DNA of 64,000 nucleotides, from assembly GCA_032622095.1 (NCBI GenBank), contig CP136065.1, positions 25,925,141 through 25,989,140 on the forward strand, in the 5' to 3' direction. The notes beneath the pieces are model-generated. The model made no database searches. It had not been told where the DNA came from and saw only the letters and a list, made by a program, of their open reading frames with translations. Made by a program: the position numbers and the translations under genes. Below are positions 1 through 52,754 of the stretch, in pieces. This DNA is from Siphonodentalium dalli. Lineage: Eukaryota > Mollusca > Scaphopoda > Gadilida > Siphonodentaliidae. The first letter of the stretch is position 1; each line of letters opens with the position of its first letter.

Positions 1-194
1 TTAGCTGTCAATCTCTCATTGGTTGTTACTCGTCTACAATGCTGGGTTTTCCCCTGTCCTATTTTCGAGACTCCGTCAGTCCGTGTCAGCTGACAAGTCA
101 AATGGTATCAAATTTAAATGTTCTTGAAAATATTTCTCTCTTAATCTACTTCATTGTTCCACTAAATCCTCAAATGGGTCAAATGTCCAAAACT

Positions 195-400
195 GTGGTA
201 ATAATAGTAATAACATGATTTCATCGGGCATTATGGTTTATTAACGGCCCTCTGGAATGATTAACAGCCCTCGGGCCTATTAGCGGCCCTCGACTTCGTC
301 TCGGGCAGCTAATAGGCCCTTGGGCTGTTAATCATTCCAGCCGGGCCGTTAATAAACCATAACGCCCTCAAAAATCATGTTATTGTTATATTATTACCAC
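195..400. repeat. foldback element, family G
   Basis: The two arms are inverted copies (GTGGTAATAATAGTAATAAC ... TTATTGTTATATTATTACCAC) that meet at a short palindrome around GCCCTCGACTTCGTCTCGGGC. Related to 880-1568. Confidence 0.8.
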
Positions 401-880
401 TTTAGAGTTTAGAGGGCGTTCTCTAGTAGATTAATAGTATTTTACCCGAACGGTAAAAAGCCGATATTAACGATATTAACGGCCCGCATCCGGTTTGCGA
501 TTTGCTAGAAATCCAATCGAACGCAACCTTATTTCGGATTTCGGAATTTCTGTTAAAACAAGTTTATAGTATATTATTACGAATAATACTGAAATTTTAC
601 TGTAGTAGATGTAAATGATGTAATAACAGACCAACAACAAGTAAGTGTTACCTAACAAATGGAATAAATTAGATTTCTGACTGAATTTTCGTTAGATATG
701 TCACTATTTTCGTGGTAAATAATATAATTAGTCACGTGACAATTTGTTTGACAACAGACGACACATGGTTTGAATTGTGATCGTTTTGAAAAAAAGAGTT
801 ATTACATGTATTTCATTTGACGTATTGTTGCTTACTCACTCTTCTATGTTCTAGTTGGGTTTCATTTCAGAAAGTGGTAC
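400..880. other. no gene seen
   Basis: AT-rich sequence between two family G foldbacks. No ORF with splice signals or recognisable repeat is visible. Confidence 0.5.
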
Positions 881-1568
881 CGGTAATAATAGTAATAACT
901 TGATTTTGTCGGGCGTAACGCGTTATGGTTTATTAACGGCGCTCCAGAAATGATTAAAGGTACTCAACCCGATAAAACTCCTCTCAATTACTATTTCAAT
1001 GGCTTCGGGGGTCAAAAATATTTGATTCGAGTCGAGGAAGTCACCCATCAAAGCTCAGATTTGTTAGATATCGATTTTAGAAATCTATTATTTTTCATTA
1101 TCGGGAATACTATCTGGCCCAGAACTCAATCAAAATTGCGTTAAAATTACCACTTGATTTTAGAGTTATTCATCCTTCTCTGTTTGAATAGATTTGGAGT
1201 ACACACCCAGAGCAGATTACGGCAGTTATTAGTACTGATCTCGAGAACATAACAAATTTGAAAAATCAATATCTAATAACTCTGAGCTTTGTTTGATGGG
1301 TTCCTCGACTCGAATCAAATATTTTTTACCCCCAAAGCCAAAGAAATAGTAATATAGGACCCTCTGATCGGATTGTTGTTGTTGGAATCTGTTGAGATGG
1401 GGACCCTCTTCACGGGTTGAGTACCTTTAACAGCCCTCGGGCCATTAAAGGCCCTCGACTTCGTCCCGGGCCTTTAATGAACCCCTCGGACTGTTAATCA
1501 TTTCTGGAGGGCCGTTAATAAACCATAATGCCCTCCAAAATCAAGTTATTGGTATATTAGTATCACAC
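880..1568. repeat. family G foldback interrupted by a family F foldback
   Basis: The G arms (880-953 and 1441-1568) match the intact copy at 195-400. They are split at GATTAACAGCC by a family F element, so the G copy is the older of the two. Confidence 0.8.
958..1436. mobile_element. family F foldback MITE, TTAA target duplication
   Basis: Termini AGGTACTCAACCCG ... CGGGTTGAGTACCT are inverted. TTAA flanks both ends (954-957 and 1437-1440), and removing the element restores GATTAACAGCC as in the intact G copy. Both arms carry ATATTTGATTCGAGTCGAGG or its complement. The family recurs at 18774-19226 and 59302-59632. Confidence 0.85.
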
Positions 1569-2914
1569 TTCAACAGACTGTTCAATTCCACACAAGATGG
1601 CTACCAAAATCATGAATGGCAGTCAAAATGCAAAAGTCAGTGTTCGTTACACCACCAAAGGTCGCCCTGGCATTCCATCATGGGGAATTAGGTTAATCGT
1701 CTATTTTTAAGCCAATGCGCATAGCTTTAATTTATTATACACATTAACGGATGTTCTACACTGAATGCGCTTCCTGGTATTAAGGGAAGAGAGATTTGAA
1801 GAGAAAATCCAACACTCTATGTGAAATTAGAAATATGCGTAGACCTCCATCTTAGCTTGAGGGACAAGTGTTACCATCCCAATGTCTAACTTTCTGTGTT
1901 ATATTCTGAGGCCGGAGTTCTGAGAAATATTGGTGGTTACCATATCAAATGACAATTGGTGACGCAGATAAGCGTTGATATTATTTCTTTTCGTGACATC
2001 TCCTAGCTCTGAAGTGAGGATTGTACTTCTCTATACCGTGATTCATGGCAAGCAAGAAAGAACACATCCTTGTCTGTAAAACACAAACAATAGTAGAATT
2101 AATTATTTGGCTGTCATTTGGCCTGCTTGTCTCACTGTTAGTTGCGCTGTAACCTTGAAATAAATTTGCATGGCAACACCATTTGAACCTCTTTTAGCTG
2201 AACTTAGCATGTTTCAATCGTATTTATAACCACGGCAGATCAAAATAGAATAGCATACTTGGAGTCCTTTTGTGAAGATACTATAAGTTATTGACATCTC
2301 AGTATATGTTTATTCAGTTGACGTGAACATTATCATACGCCATGCTAGATCCCCGACACCAGACGAAGTGATATGTCTGGTTCTTGGCGTTCTTCGTGTT
2401 CAGTTAATTGGTGGTGATTCCAACGTGATTCGCCCAGTATACGAACGATGACTTGTATGAACACAGTAGGCTGGACAATTGATAGTACAGGAGAAAAATG
2501 ATGTCCCATATTGATTTATATGATTTAGGCATACGAAGAGTTTAGTGGGACAATGCATTGCGTTTGTACATCAGTTCAATAGGAAAGTTATTATTGGCAA
2601 TGGTTATCATTGTGCTGCTGGTTCCACTTCATTCGTGATTATTATTAAGTTTATAGAAATCACCAGGGACTGCACAACTGCTCTGCATATCGAACCCTGT
2701 AGTTAGATGACGAAAGAATATGAATGGTAAACGCAATAGATACGAACCAAAAATAGACAGGTGATACTTATTACATAACTAATTCTCACGTTTTGACTAA
2801 AGGTAAGACCACACGATGGGGAAATGGGTGAAGAATCCATTGGTAGTGATGGGTCCTCTGGTGTCGTGTCATCACTTGGATTTAGTATGTCCAATATCCT
2901 CTGGAATCCATGCA
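1569..2914. other. no gene seen
   Basis: Unique-looking AT-rich sequence. Short ORFs lack coding features, and nothing else is supported. Confidence 0.5.
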
Positions 2915-3100
2915 CTTTTAGTCAAGAGAGTTCATTATTAAATGTGAATTTGGCCTCCCATAGAAATATACTTTTAGTCAAGAGAGTTCATTATTAAATG
3001 TGAATTTGGCCTCCCATAGAAATATACTTTTAGTCAAGAGAGTTCATTATTAAATGTGAATTTGGCCTCCCATAGAAATATACTTTTAGTCAAGAGAGTT
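2915..3100. repeat. 56-bp tandem repeat, left arm of a large inverted structure
   Basis: Units start at 2915, 2971, 3027 and 3083 with CTTTTAGTCAAGAGAGTT; the last is partial. Two inverted units occur at 4671-4781. Confidence 0.9.
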
Positions 3101-3424
3101 GTGGAGCCCTGGAACAACTAGAAGAAGTAGTCAAGTTAGTCAACGCCAATACACTAAAATTCTAAATCACTTCAAAAATCAACTAGACGAATACTAGTAT
3201 TGGAAAAACAGGAGGTGAGACATGATTATAAAGCTAAACTAGGGATGACAAGTTCTCAGACGAGTCGGGCGTTGGCTAGACTCAAACATATAGGGCCTGA
3301 ATTCGGTGAACCAGACACAAGACGTGGACAAAGTGGCACAAGCCAGCATCCACTAACAGCATAAGGTATTGTGATACTCACGTCGGCGATACGATCATCG
3401 ATATGAGGTCACCGTATTATGAAT

Positions 3425-3945
3425 TTATGCCGTTTTCACATTTTCGATTTATTTGGACTTAAATGCAAATATTTGCAATTAAGTAAAATTATTGTATTTA
3501 AGTCCAAATAGCGAAATGTACTTAAGTCCAAATACCACATAATTGTGAATTCGTTGAGGAATTTAACATATAAGTGCCAATGAATTACACTTGAGTATAA
3601 ATGCTGATATTTTTGTCTATTTGCACTGAAGTCAATTCCTCGTTAAATTCACAATTATGTGGTATTTTCACTTAAGTACAATTCATTGACACTTAAGTGC
3701 AATTAAACTGTATAAGAAACACCCCCAACAGAGATTAGGCTGGTCTGGACTTTTTTGGTGAAAATGGTTTGAGTCATGTCAGAATTAACTGCACAATATT
3801 TATCTAACAAACAATTAACTAGTTCCCACTTAAAATTTGCACTTAAGTGCAAATATTTGCAATAAATACAATTATTTGCACTTAAATGTAATTATTTGCA
3901 CTTATGTGCAAATGCTAAGTAGGAACTAGATGACTGTTTGTTCTG
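3425..3945. repeat. palindrome-rich block with ACTTAAGTGCAAATA motifs
   Basis: Variants of ACTTAAGTGCAAATATTTG occur repeatedly on both strands. Two inverted pairs are clear: ACCACATAATTGTGAATTC near 3530 against its complement near 3645, and AACAAACAATTAACTAGTTC near 3810 against the block ending 3943. Confidence 0.7.
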
Positions 3946-4054
3946 CCAATCCATGCAATAAATGTAGTTATGACTGTACATAGGCATGCATGGTCCTTTC
4001 CCTATTTACAGGGGCTAGCATACCTATCTAAGACTGAGAACCCATGACCTACCT

Positions 4055-4670
4055 TTAGGAGTCGGGGCCAATTTAAGTGAAGGGACGTCTTTTGTTTAAG
4101 CGGATATATCATATATCGACATAACGTAAACACATTTGTGACCCGCCATATTAAATCCAGTCGTAAGTCGGGATTTATTTTACCCTGTGTATCCTATATA
4201 AGAGAATGCATTGGCCTAACAATTTTTTACAATTTTAATAATTTTTTCTTGTATTCTTTAACAATTTTATAATTTCACCCATACAGAGCCCCAGACAAAC
4301 ATGAGCAGACGACACTCTTCTATATGCTTCTATATATGTGTGGGGCTCCCTGCAGGGTAATGGATGTTTTTTTATTTTATGTCCTAAAAATTGTAAGAAA
4401 CATTTATTTAAAAAAAATTATGAAAAATTGTTAGGCCAATGCATTCTCTTATATATGCGAGGCGACAAGAAAAAATTATTAAAATTGTAAAAAATTGTTA
4501 GGCCAATGCATTCATGCATTCTCTTATATAGGATACACAGGGTAAAAAAAATCCCGACTTACGACTGGATTTGATATGGCGGGTCACAAATGTGTTTACG
4601 TTATGTCGATATATGATATATCCGCTTAAACAAAAGACGTCCCTTCACTTAAATTGGCCCCGACTCCTAA
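4055..4670. repeat. inverted repeat of about 200-bp arms
   Basis: Left arm 4055-4255 and right arm 4467-4670 are inverted copies, reading TTAGGAGTCGGGGCC from outside. The inner parts contain the AATGCATTCTCTTATATA hairpin-module arm found in MITE families A, C and D. Confidence 0.85.
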
Positions 4671-4935
4671 ATGAACTCTCTTGACTAAAAGTATAATTCT
4701 ATGGGAGGCCAAATTCACATTTAATAGTGAACTCTCTTGACTAAAAGTATATTTCTATGGGAGGCCAAATTCACATTTAATGCCAATGCATTCTCTTATA
4801 TATGCGAGGCGACCTATGGTCGACTCACATATATAAGATAATGCATTGGCACAGGGTAAAAAAAATCCCGACTTACGACTGGATTTGATATGGCGGGTCA
4901 CATATCATATATCGACATAACGTAAACACATTTGT
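4671..4935. repeat. inverted 56-bp units plus a further partial copy of the 4-kb element
   Basis: 4671-4781 is two inverted units of the 2915-3100 array. 4782-4935 repeats the hairpin module and then the GACTTACGACTGGATTTG segment of the right arm. Confidence 0.8.
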
Positions 4936-5159
4936 TCTTCCCTGCGCTGTGCTTCGATTGAGGATTATAGATGAGATCATCGTGATGGCTGGCTGGAACA
5001 AAAACATATCTTTTTAAAATTCAAGTGAATAATAGCCGTATCGATTACTTCATTGTGCGCCATTAAAGTTGATATAAAGAACAAGGTTCAACTGCTGGCG
5101 AATTTGAATGGGCCATTTAACCACAACGGCGCCACATTCGGTTCCCTCGATACATTAGA

Positions 5160-5700
5160 AGGATGCGATTGACGTCATCAGCAGGATGTTGAATTGACTG
5201 ACTCTGCTGTTAGGGTGGCCCTGTGTCTTCCCAAAGCCCGTTATCGATATTCCAATACGCGACCGAACATAAGACCGCGCAATCAGAGCTGCCTATATAC
5301 GCACTATCTCGATCGATATCCGTGTTTGGATTGGTGGAACTCTGCCTGTGGGCGCCCTGAACTTGCCTGCATGTGTACGGTTGTGTTCGCCAGTAATTAA
5401 CGGAGTGTTAATGCGGGTAGAAGCAGCTGCTTTCCGTGTTGTTGTGTACTTGTCCTCGAATGGAAACGTGACGTCACGTTCTCTGAGGGATCATCTCAAG
5501 ACTTTGTAATTCCGTTCGTTTCTCGCAGAATTCGGTTACTGGTTGGCTGACATTGCTCCGTTCACACGTGGATATTTATTTTATTGAATTTGATTGTGTG
5601 TCGCCGTTTGATGGTTGACGTCTTGTACATGATGTACATGTATCCGGACGTGCACGTGCGGTGACGAATCTCAGATTACTTGGATTACTGAAGAATTACA
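5160..5700 (+). promoter_or_regulatory. candidate promoter / 5'UTR region with two CRE palindromes
   Basis: This stretch has more CpG than its surroundings and two perfect TGACGTCA sites (5170-5177 and 5469-5476). It lies about 4 kb upstream of the PP1 start exon, whose acceptor implies an upstream non-coding exon. No TATA box, transcription start or donor can be assigned. Short ORFs here look incidental. Confidence 0.25.
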
Positions 5701-7070
5701 GGTATATACATGTAACTGGTTTTCTCGATAGATATTGGATCATTGGATCATGGTCCATTCATGGATGACCCGGATGGTATGTTTATCCGGCGTCTGTTTC
5801 AATGCATGTATCACATAATTAAGTTACGTCATCGTCTGCATTGTGCTACGGCGACACCCTATAGCAAATGTGCCAGCCAAGTGGCAAACCTCGTCAGATT
5901 CCGTACGAGGTTATATGTCGAGGAGTACATAATGATGTTTGGTCCTATACACTGACGCTTCTTGATATATATATATACACAAGCACGTGCTGAATTTGGG
6001 CGTTAAAGCCGGGACGTAATGCCTTTGAGAACGTGGGAAAATAGATCGACTTTTTATTTTCGTTAATAATAATTCTATAACGATATTTTGAATTGAAAAC
6101 ACTCTTACGTGTATATAATTATGTAAACATTACAGTAAACAAACATAACATATATCGCTCAGCTAATTCAAATAGTACTGATGAACTCTTCAATCTATTG
6201 TAAAAAAGGTAACAGGGTGTTAAAGGCCCAATTAATTTCCGAACCACCTGATCACATTATATACAACATGGTCCATGTTATATACCATTCGAAAGAGGAA
6301 GCTCCAAAACATTGTATTATCAACTGATCCGGTCGAATAAACTGGGAACATTGTTTTTGTCGATGTACTGAGGTGTGTTCTGTGATTGATTTTGATCCAG
6401 ACGGTACTATAAGTCTATTTTTCTCAATGGAAGGGGAATATAACTCTATCTCTTATTTTGAATTCTGATGCATTCTGGGTTGACAATGGGGGAAGTCTTG
6501 GAATGAATCTGAGAATCTCTATCACTTGGTGGACACTCCAAGGCCACAGCTGTTCCGTATTCTGGTGGAATATATATATATATTTGGTCCCTCTTCCAAA
6601 TGGTATATAATGTGGGATATGTTGTGTATAATGTAATCTGGTCATTCGAAAATTAAGTTAATATTATCGTCTGGCTGAACAAGGCCATGGAGTCGAAAAT
6701 TTCTAACAAAAGAATGTAATTGTGATTGTATAAACCCTGCAGCAGAATGTCCCTCTACAGGCTACATGGACAATTTTCAAAATAAGTCAAATAGTTTACT
6801 CTAGATCCGTATTTCAGAATAATTTTCAATGCTTGGACATATCCGATGTCCACTGTCATGTTTTGATTGGCCTTTGGTATATTGTGGAACTAATTTGACT
6901 TTAATCGGTAATGTAGCCGTAACAGTAAAAATAGTTAATACATAATCAATGGTTTGACATGTGAATCTCTCATTATTAGAAAATAATTAATAATTAAAAT
7001 AAGAACATTGTTGATCTATTTTACATGTACTTGTCAGCCAATACGCCAATGATTATATAGCAAACTATAT
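5700..7070. other. no gene seen
   Basis: AT-rich sequence with short non-coding-looking ORFs only; no splice-supported exon or repeat recognised. Confidence 0.5.
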
Positions 7071-7071
7071 G

Positions 7072-8034
7072 TAATCGGGGTTCACAATTAGATGGTTAGT
7101 GGCATCTAATCGCGAGCACATGTGGCACGCGATATTCGATTGAATATCAGAATGTTGGGTATCATATAACCCCATATCCCATAATATGTCAAATATATCG
7201 AATTATCGAAATATGAAATACAACGAAAAAGCGAAATAGGGAAATACAGCGAAATAGAGCGAAAAGGCTAAATAGGAAAATAAAGCGAAATAGCGAAATA
7301 TAGAAATAGGAAATTATTTTTATAAATAACGGATATAGGCCGATTTGAAGAAGTGTTTTTGACGAAATAACGGACATATTTGAAGAAGTGTTTTAACCCT
7401 TTACCCAACAGAAGGGCCCTGTGCCAATGCATTCTCTTATATATGCGAGTCGACCATGGGTCGCCTCGCATATATAAGAGAATGCATTGTCTTAACACAT
7501 TAAAAATTATAAAATTGTTAAAGAATGTAAGAAAAAATGGTAAAAAGTGTTAAAAAAAGATTTTTTTTGTTAGGCCAATGCATTCTCTTATATATGCGAG
7601 GCGACCTATGGTCGACTCGCATATATAAGAGAATGCATTGGCACAGGGCATAACTGTAACTATCACAATGTGGTCAAGGAGTCGGTTCCAATGATACCAT
7701 ATATGTATGGTTCTATTGAGACAGACCGAAGATATTTTAGGCTGTTGAAGCTTTATTTGGCCGGTTTTGGCCGGTTTGTTGGGTAAAGGGTTAAAGAGCG
7801 CAACCCAAACTCCAGCAAGCCCACCCACACAATAGAACAATTTGACTTATATTTCACCAGAGTTTATCTATTGTGGTGTTGCAATGTCTCATACAAATCG
7901 CCGTTATTTCGTCAAAGTATATTCTTTATAGAGTTATTACCCTTCAGATTAAATATGATATTCAATCGAAACCACGCGTGCCTCCCGTGGTCGCGATTAT
8001 ATGCCAATAGCCATCTCATCGTGAACCCCGATTG
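7072..8034. repeat. outer inverted repeat enclosing a family A MITE
   Basis: Arms 7072-7152 and about 7957-8034 are inverted (AATCGGGGTTCAC ... GTGAACCCCGATT). Between them are a GCGAAATA-type simple repeat (7196-7308) and a family A MITE. Confidence 0.75.
7393..7794 (-). mobile_element. family A MITE (piggyBac-like, TTAA)
   Basis: TTAA at both ends, with inverted termini CCCTTTACCCAACA. It has two copies of the hairpin module in opposite orientation around an AT-rich spacer and a unique 150-bp arm containing GGTCTGTCTCAATAG (complement here). There is no coding capacity. Confidence 0.9.
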
Positions 8035-8151
8035 ACTATCTTTTGGTAGTCAAACGTGTGCGTATTAGGTACAGCCCACTTGTTGATGATAGTTGTTTTA
8101 CAAACATTCGTGACTTTTCATATGTACCCACTGTGTAGGCGTTGAGTACCT

Positions 8152-8549
8152 TTAACCCTTTACCCAACAAACCGGCCAAAACCGGCCAAATAAAGCTTCA
8201 ACAGCCTAAAATATTTTCGGTCTGTCTCAATAGAACCATACAAATATGGATATCATTGGAACCGGCTCCTTGACCACATTGTGATAGTTACAGTTATGCC
8301 ATGTGCCAATGCATTCTCTTATACATGCGAGTCGACCATAGGTCGCCTCACATATATAAGAGAATGCATTGGCCTAAAAAAAAAAAAATTAACGCTTTTT
8401 ACCATTTTTTCTTACATTCTTTAACAATTTTATAATTTTTAATGTGTTAAGCCAATGCATTCTCTTATATATGCGAGGCGACCTATGGTCGACTCGCATA
8501 TATAAGAGAATGCATTGGCACAGGGCCCTTCTGTTGGGTAAAGGGTTAA
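8152..8549 (+). mobile_element. family A MITE
   Basis: Same structure as 7393-7794 in opposite orientation, with TTAA at both ends. The left TTAA follows GTTGAGTACCT, which resembles the end of a family F element. Confidence 0.9.
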
Positions 8550-8875
8550 ATCAGCAAATTCTAAATACTTTCTGTTACTCGTTGATATCAACTGTCAGAT
8601 TTGTATTACGAGAGAACGAAATGTGGTATTATATAGCCCGAGTTAGACAAACAAGGACATGACATTTTGTTGGTGTTGCAAAAATCAGTAATCGAATAGA
8701 CGGAATCGTGTGGGTATAGCCTTATAAACTTCAATCAAATGGCGAAACTCAATTTTAACACGCACAATTCAAAAATGATACACCACATCATCTATTATAT
8801 ATTTTCATGATTTTGGAACTTCTCTCTGTATGAATGTATGTATGTGTGTGTGTATGTGTTATAGACTCGAAACTG

Positions 8876-9204
8876 CTCGACCCATCCGACTCGAATTTGG
8901 TATGTAGGACTACCAAGAACCCTGGAACAATATGGGCGGGTCCAATTTCACGTGCGACCGTGTCCTTGACCTTTACCTCGCTCATATACGCTCAAATAGG
9001 CATGTTTCTGGACCTCGACCGATCCAACTCAAATTTGGTATGTAGGACTACTTTGATCCCGGGAACATTATAGGCGGGTCCAATTTCACGTGCGACCGTG
9101 TCCTTGACCTTGACCTCGCTCTCGCTCTTATACGCTCATATAGGCATGTTTCTGGACCTATCGATCCCTAAATAGCCCGGGCGAAGTCGGTCACATCAGC
9201 TAGT
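8876..9204. repeat. tandem duplication with Helitron-like end motif
   Basis: Two units of about 135 bp share AATTTGGTATGTAGGACTAC, CGGGTCCAATTTCACGTGCG and GGCATGTTTCTGGACC. They are followed by GCCCGGGCGAAGTCGG and TCAGCTAG|T. A GC-rich hairpin just before CTAG resembles Helitron 3' ends, but the stem here is imperfect. A GT-rich microsatellite (8828-8860) lies at the left edge. Confidence 0.55.
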
Positions 9205-9289
9205 ATAGTATAAATCTTTATTCTCGACTAATATCAACTGAAATTCGTTGTTACGCCTTCCCTGTGCAGAATATTGCCAGAGGAAAATT

Positions 9290-9443
9290 AACCCTTCCAT
9301 GACTTGAGCTTCCTGGAATTTTCTGTAAACCCTGTGGCAATACATTCTCTTATATATGCGAATCAGTGCATTCTCTTATATATACGAGGCTCCCTATGGG
9401 AGTCTCGCATATATAAGAGAATGCACTGAAACAGGATCTTCCA
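9290..9443 (+). mobile_element. family C MITE remnant
   Basis: Begins TTAACCCTTCCATGACTTGAG and contains the hairpin-module arms (GCATTCTCTTATATATACGAG), then stops at CAGGATCTTCC. It ends about 40 bases before the acceptor preceding the PP1 start codon. Confidence 0.7.
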
Positions 9444-9487
9444 TGGCGATATGGTTTATCCAATTAACTTACTTTATTTCAGAAAGG

Positions 9488-50219
<40,732 letters not shown>

Positions 50220-50242
50220 TGAAAGGTTTTACATTAGATAAT

Positions 50243-50248
50243 ATTAAA
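50243..50248 (+). promoter_or_regulatory. possible ATTAAA polyadenylation signal of the PP1 gene
   Basis: ATTAAA lies 24 bases after the PP1 stop codon. No AATAAA is seen in the next 2 kb except inside MITEs (52782, 52825), so the true 3' end is uncertain. Confidence 0.25.
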
Positions 50249-50712
50249 ATTCACCATGGAATATCTCACCATCTGTGTTAACATTATGCCTGCTGTGGCG
50301 GCATGATGTTAATGATTGTTTCCACATATTGTGGAGGATGTCTATATTCATAATGAGTGACTGAATTATTTGTTATTCTCTGGGCCAATCAGGAGGATTT
50401 CTATATTCATAATGAGTGACTGAATTATTTGTTATTCTCTGGGCCAATCAGGGCCAATACTGAAAATATATCTGATTGCAGTCACTCCACCTACATTTTT
50501 TTTGGAAGGCTTAAAATGCAGAGACCAACCTATAGGTTTGAGGTGGACTTTTATTAGGGTGATTGATAATTTTTTTAGTTTTAATGTAACTTTTTAAGTT
50601 GTAGCTCATACTGACCACACCTTGTCATTTCATTGAAATGCAGATAAGTTTAATTAGTTGTGTACATGCCTGCTACATAGTGAGAGGTACAGTACATAGA
50701 TTAGATATACAT

Positions 50713-50970
50713 TAGCCCTCTCATGACTGGAGCTTCCTGAAATTTTGCGAAACCATGTGCCAATGCATTCTCTTATACATGCGAGTCTCCCATAGGGAGC
50801 CTCGCATATATTGTAGAATACATTGGCCTAACTATATATACCTTGACCTTGTAAGCAAGTGCATTCTCATCTGCGCAAGGCTCCCTATGGGAGATTCACA
50901 TATATATAAGAGAATGCACTGGCACAGGGTCTATAATGCTGCACCAGCGCAGCTCCCATCATGAAAGGCA
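50713..50970. mobile_element. family C MITE
   Basis: TTAGCCCTCTCATGACTGGA ... GCAGCTCCCATCATGAAAGG, two partly decayed hairpin modules. Confidence 0.75.
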
Positions 50971-51239
50971 GTGGAATGAGTGGATATTTAAAAAAAAAAT
51001 TCTTGAGAAGGCCAAAAAATAATTTTGGTAGGTATCTTTTGAGGCCAGTAGGTCGTGTGACTGCAAATGAACTATATTTTCTATTATGACCCTGTGTTTA
51101 TTCTCTTTGATCTATTTATTTATTGCACATATAAGAATATGCTCAGCTTAATGACCTGAGCACCTGAATATATATGTACTGATTAGTTTTTTCCTCAGTA
51201 CTACTGATTTGTTTTTTCCTCAGTATACATGTATTGATC

Positions 51240-51547
51240 AGGCCTGAGTGTAAGGTGCCTGTCATTTGCAGAATGAGGTCCCCAGAGGGTGAATTTGGTG
51301 ATGCTATCCCGCAGATTATATTTCTTTTTTAGTTTAGTTTCTCTATATCCCCAACTTGGCACATGACACATTACATAATCAAGGTTCCCAATCCGAGTCT
51401 ACATCTCCCATAGCAGATGAGGCCATGCAAAATGAGGTCCCAAAAGGGTGAATTTGATAATGCTAGCCTGCTATGGGGTGGGGTAGAATCACTAAATTCA
51501 CCCTTCGAGGACCTCATTCTGCAAATGACAGGCACACTAAACTCCTG
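51240..51547. mobile_element. family E MITE, left palindrome broken
   Basis: GAGTGTAAGGTGCCTGTCAT at the left and ATGACAGGCACACTAAACTC at the right. The left palindrome stops at CTATCCCGCAG. Confidence 0.8.
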
Positions 51548-51575
51548 AATCTGTTATAACCATATATACACAGAT

Positions 51576-51762
51576 AAAGTAATGCTCTAAGTAATCGACT
51601 CTTTAACCACAGCAGAATTATGGGTAACTTTTCAGGATTTAGTCGGAAATATGGCTTGTTGCCATTCATCGGAAAGCTCTCGGGGAGAGCTTTCCGATGA
51701 ATGGCAACAAGTTACCCATAATTCTGCTGTGGTTAAGGAGTCGATTAATTAGAGCATTACTG
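51576..51762. mobile_element. family B MITE with a shortened right arm
   Basis: The left arm is complete. The right arm lacks the AGCCATATTTCCGACTAAAT stretch and resumes at GTTACCCATAATTC. Confidence 0.88.
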
Positions 51763-52096
51763 TAGTTGTGTTAGTTTAACCATTTAACCCGAGGGACACT
51801 TCAAGCAAGAGTTCTGTATATTTGAGATTTGTGAAATTTATAATCTTTATCAATCAAATGATCTGATAGTATGAGAGTTTGCATCATAAGATTGTCGGTA
51901 TAGTCAATTTGAATTTTTATCAATCTCCATAATTCAAACCACCTTTCAACCTCTCAACAATTTCCTGTCATATAGTCATTGTCGTTCTGCAGTATTTAAA
52001 AATATAACAGAAATACATGTACAATCCATTAATTCACTGCACAAAAAGGCTTTTATATACTCTCTTCTGGAATGTGTCACTTTCTATATTCCGTTA

Positions 52097-52229
52097 TAAC
52101 CCTTCCATGACTGGAGCTACCTGAAATTTTGCGAAAACCCTCCCTATGGGAGACTTGTATATATAAGAGAATGCATTGGCACAGGATCTTTAATACTGCA
52201 CCCGTAGAGCTCCCCGTCATGAAAGGGTT
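52097..52229. mobile_element. family C MITE, internally deleted
   Basis: ATAACCCTTCCATGACTGGA ... CATGAAAGGGTTAA, with only one hairpin arm left. Confidence 0.75.
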
Positions 52230-52429
52230 AATGAAACATGTTTGTATTACTGGTATGTGAATGGTTCATCCGTCCTTCTGTCGTCAACCTTTTGTCATAT
52301 TTGAAACCATGCACATATTTTTTGCCAATTGGCACGACCCTGCGATTATTTGAGAATTTTTTTATTCAGGCGTCTGAATCAGATTGATTCTTTGATTCTG
52401 AATCAGTCTCAAATTTTATTTTCTTCAAT

Positions 52430-52700
52430 TTATTGATATGCGACATATGCTCAAAGTTAGACCATAATATATCCTGTGATTCTTGTTGCAATACCTTGGC
52501 CCATGGTTTGTTCTTGATAAAACATCTTTGCAAACGAATACCCCACTTGTATCATCGAGGAATACATTGGAAGACTCACAGAAAAGTCACTACTTACCCG
52601 GGCCCCATTCTCCAGTTATTCTTGAGATTTTACTGGTACTATATAAATCAAAACGAGAATCAAATCAAAAGTAGTAATGCCATAATTTAATAGCCTGTCA
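52430..52700. other. block open in several frames, unassigned
   Basis: Plus-strand ORFs and minus-strand frames (one reading WGIRLQRCFIKNKPWAK on the minus strand) overlap here. No pair of splice sites gives a convincing exon, and no known domain is recognised. It may be an eroded mobile-element ORF or simply a low-stop region. Confidence 0.2.
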
Positions 52701-52754
52701 AATACAGATGTGGAAAACTGGTTTTATGGACCAATCTTCATATATTACATTGTT

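Noticed and set aside
7393-7794. Reading the repeated palindromes as a CRISPR array
   Set aside because: Units are MITE hairpins with TTAA duplications in a eukaryotic gene; spacing is irregular and there are no cas genes.
8444-8662. ORFs with the recurring peptide [16 protein letters not shown]
   Set aside because: The same peptide appears wherever the MITE hairpin module is translated (7268, 8444, 20725, 23600, 38043, 38131, 41780, 50755). It is a by-product of the palindrome, not a protein family.
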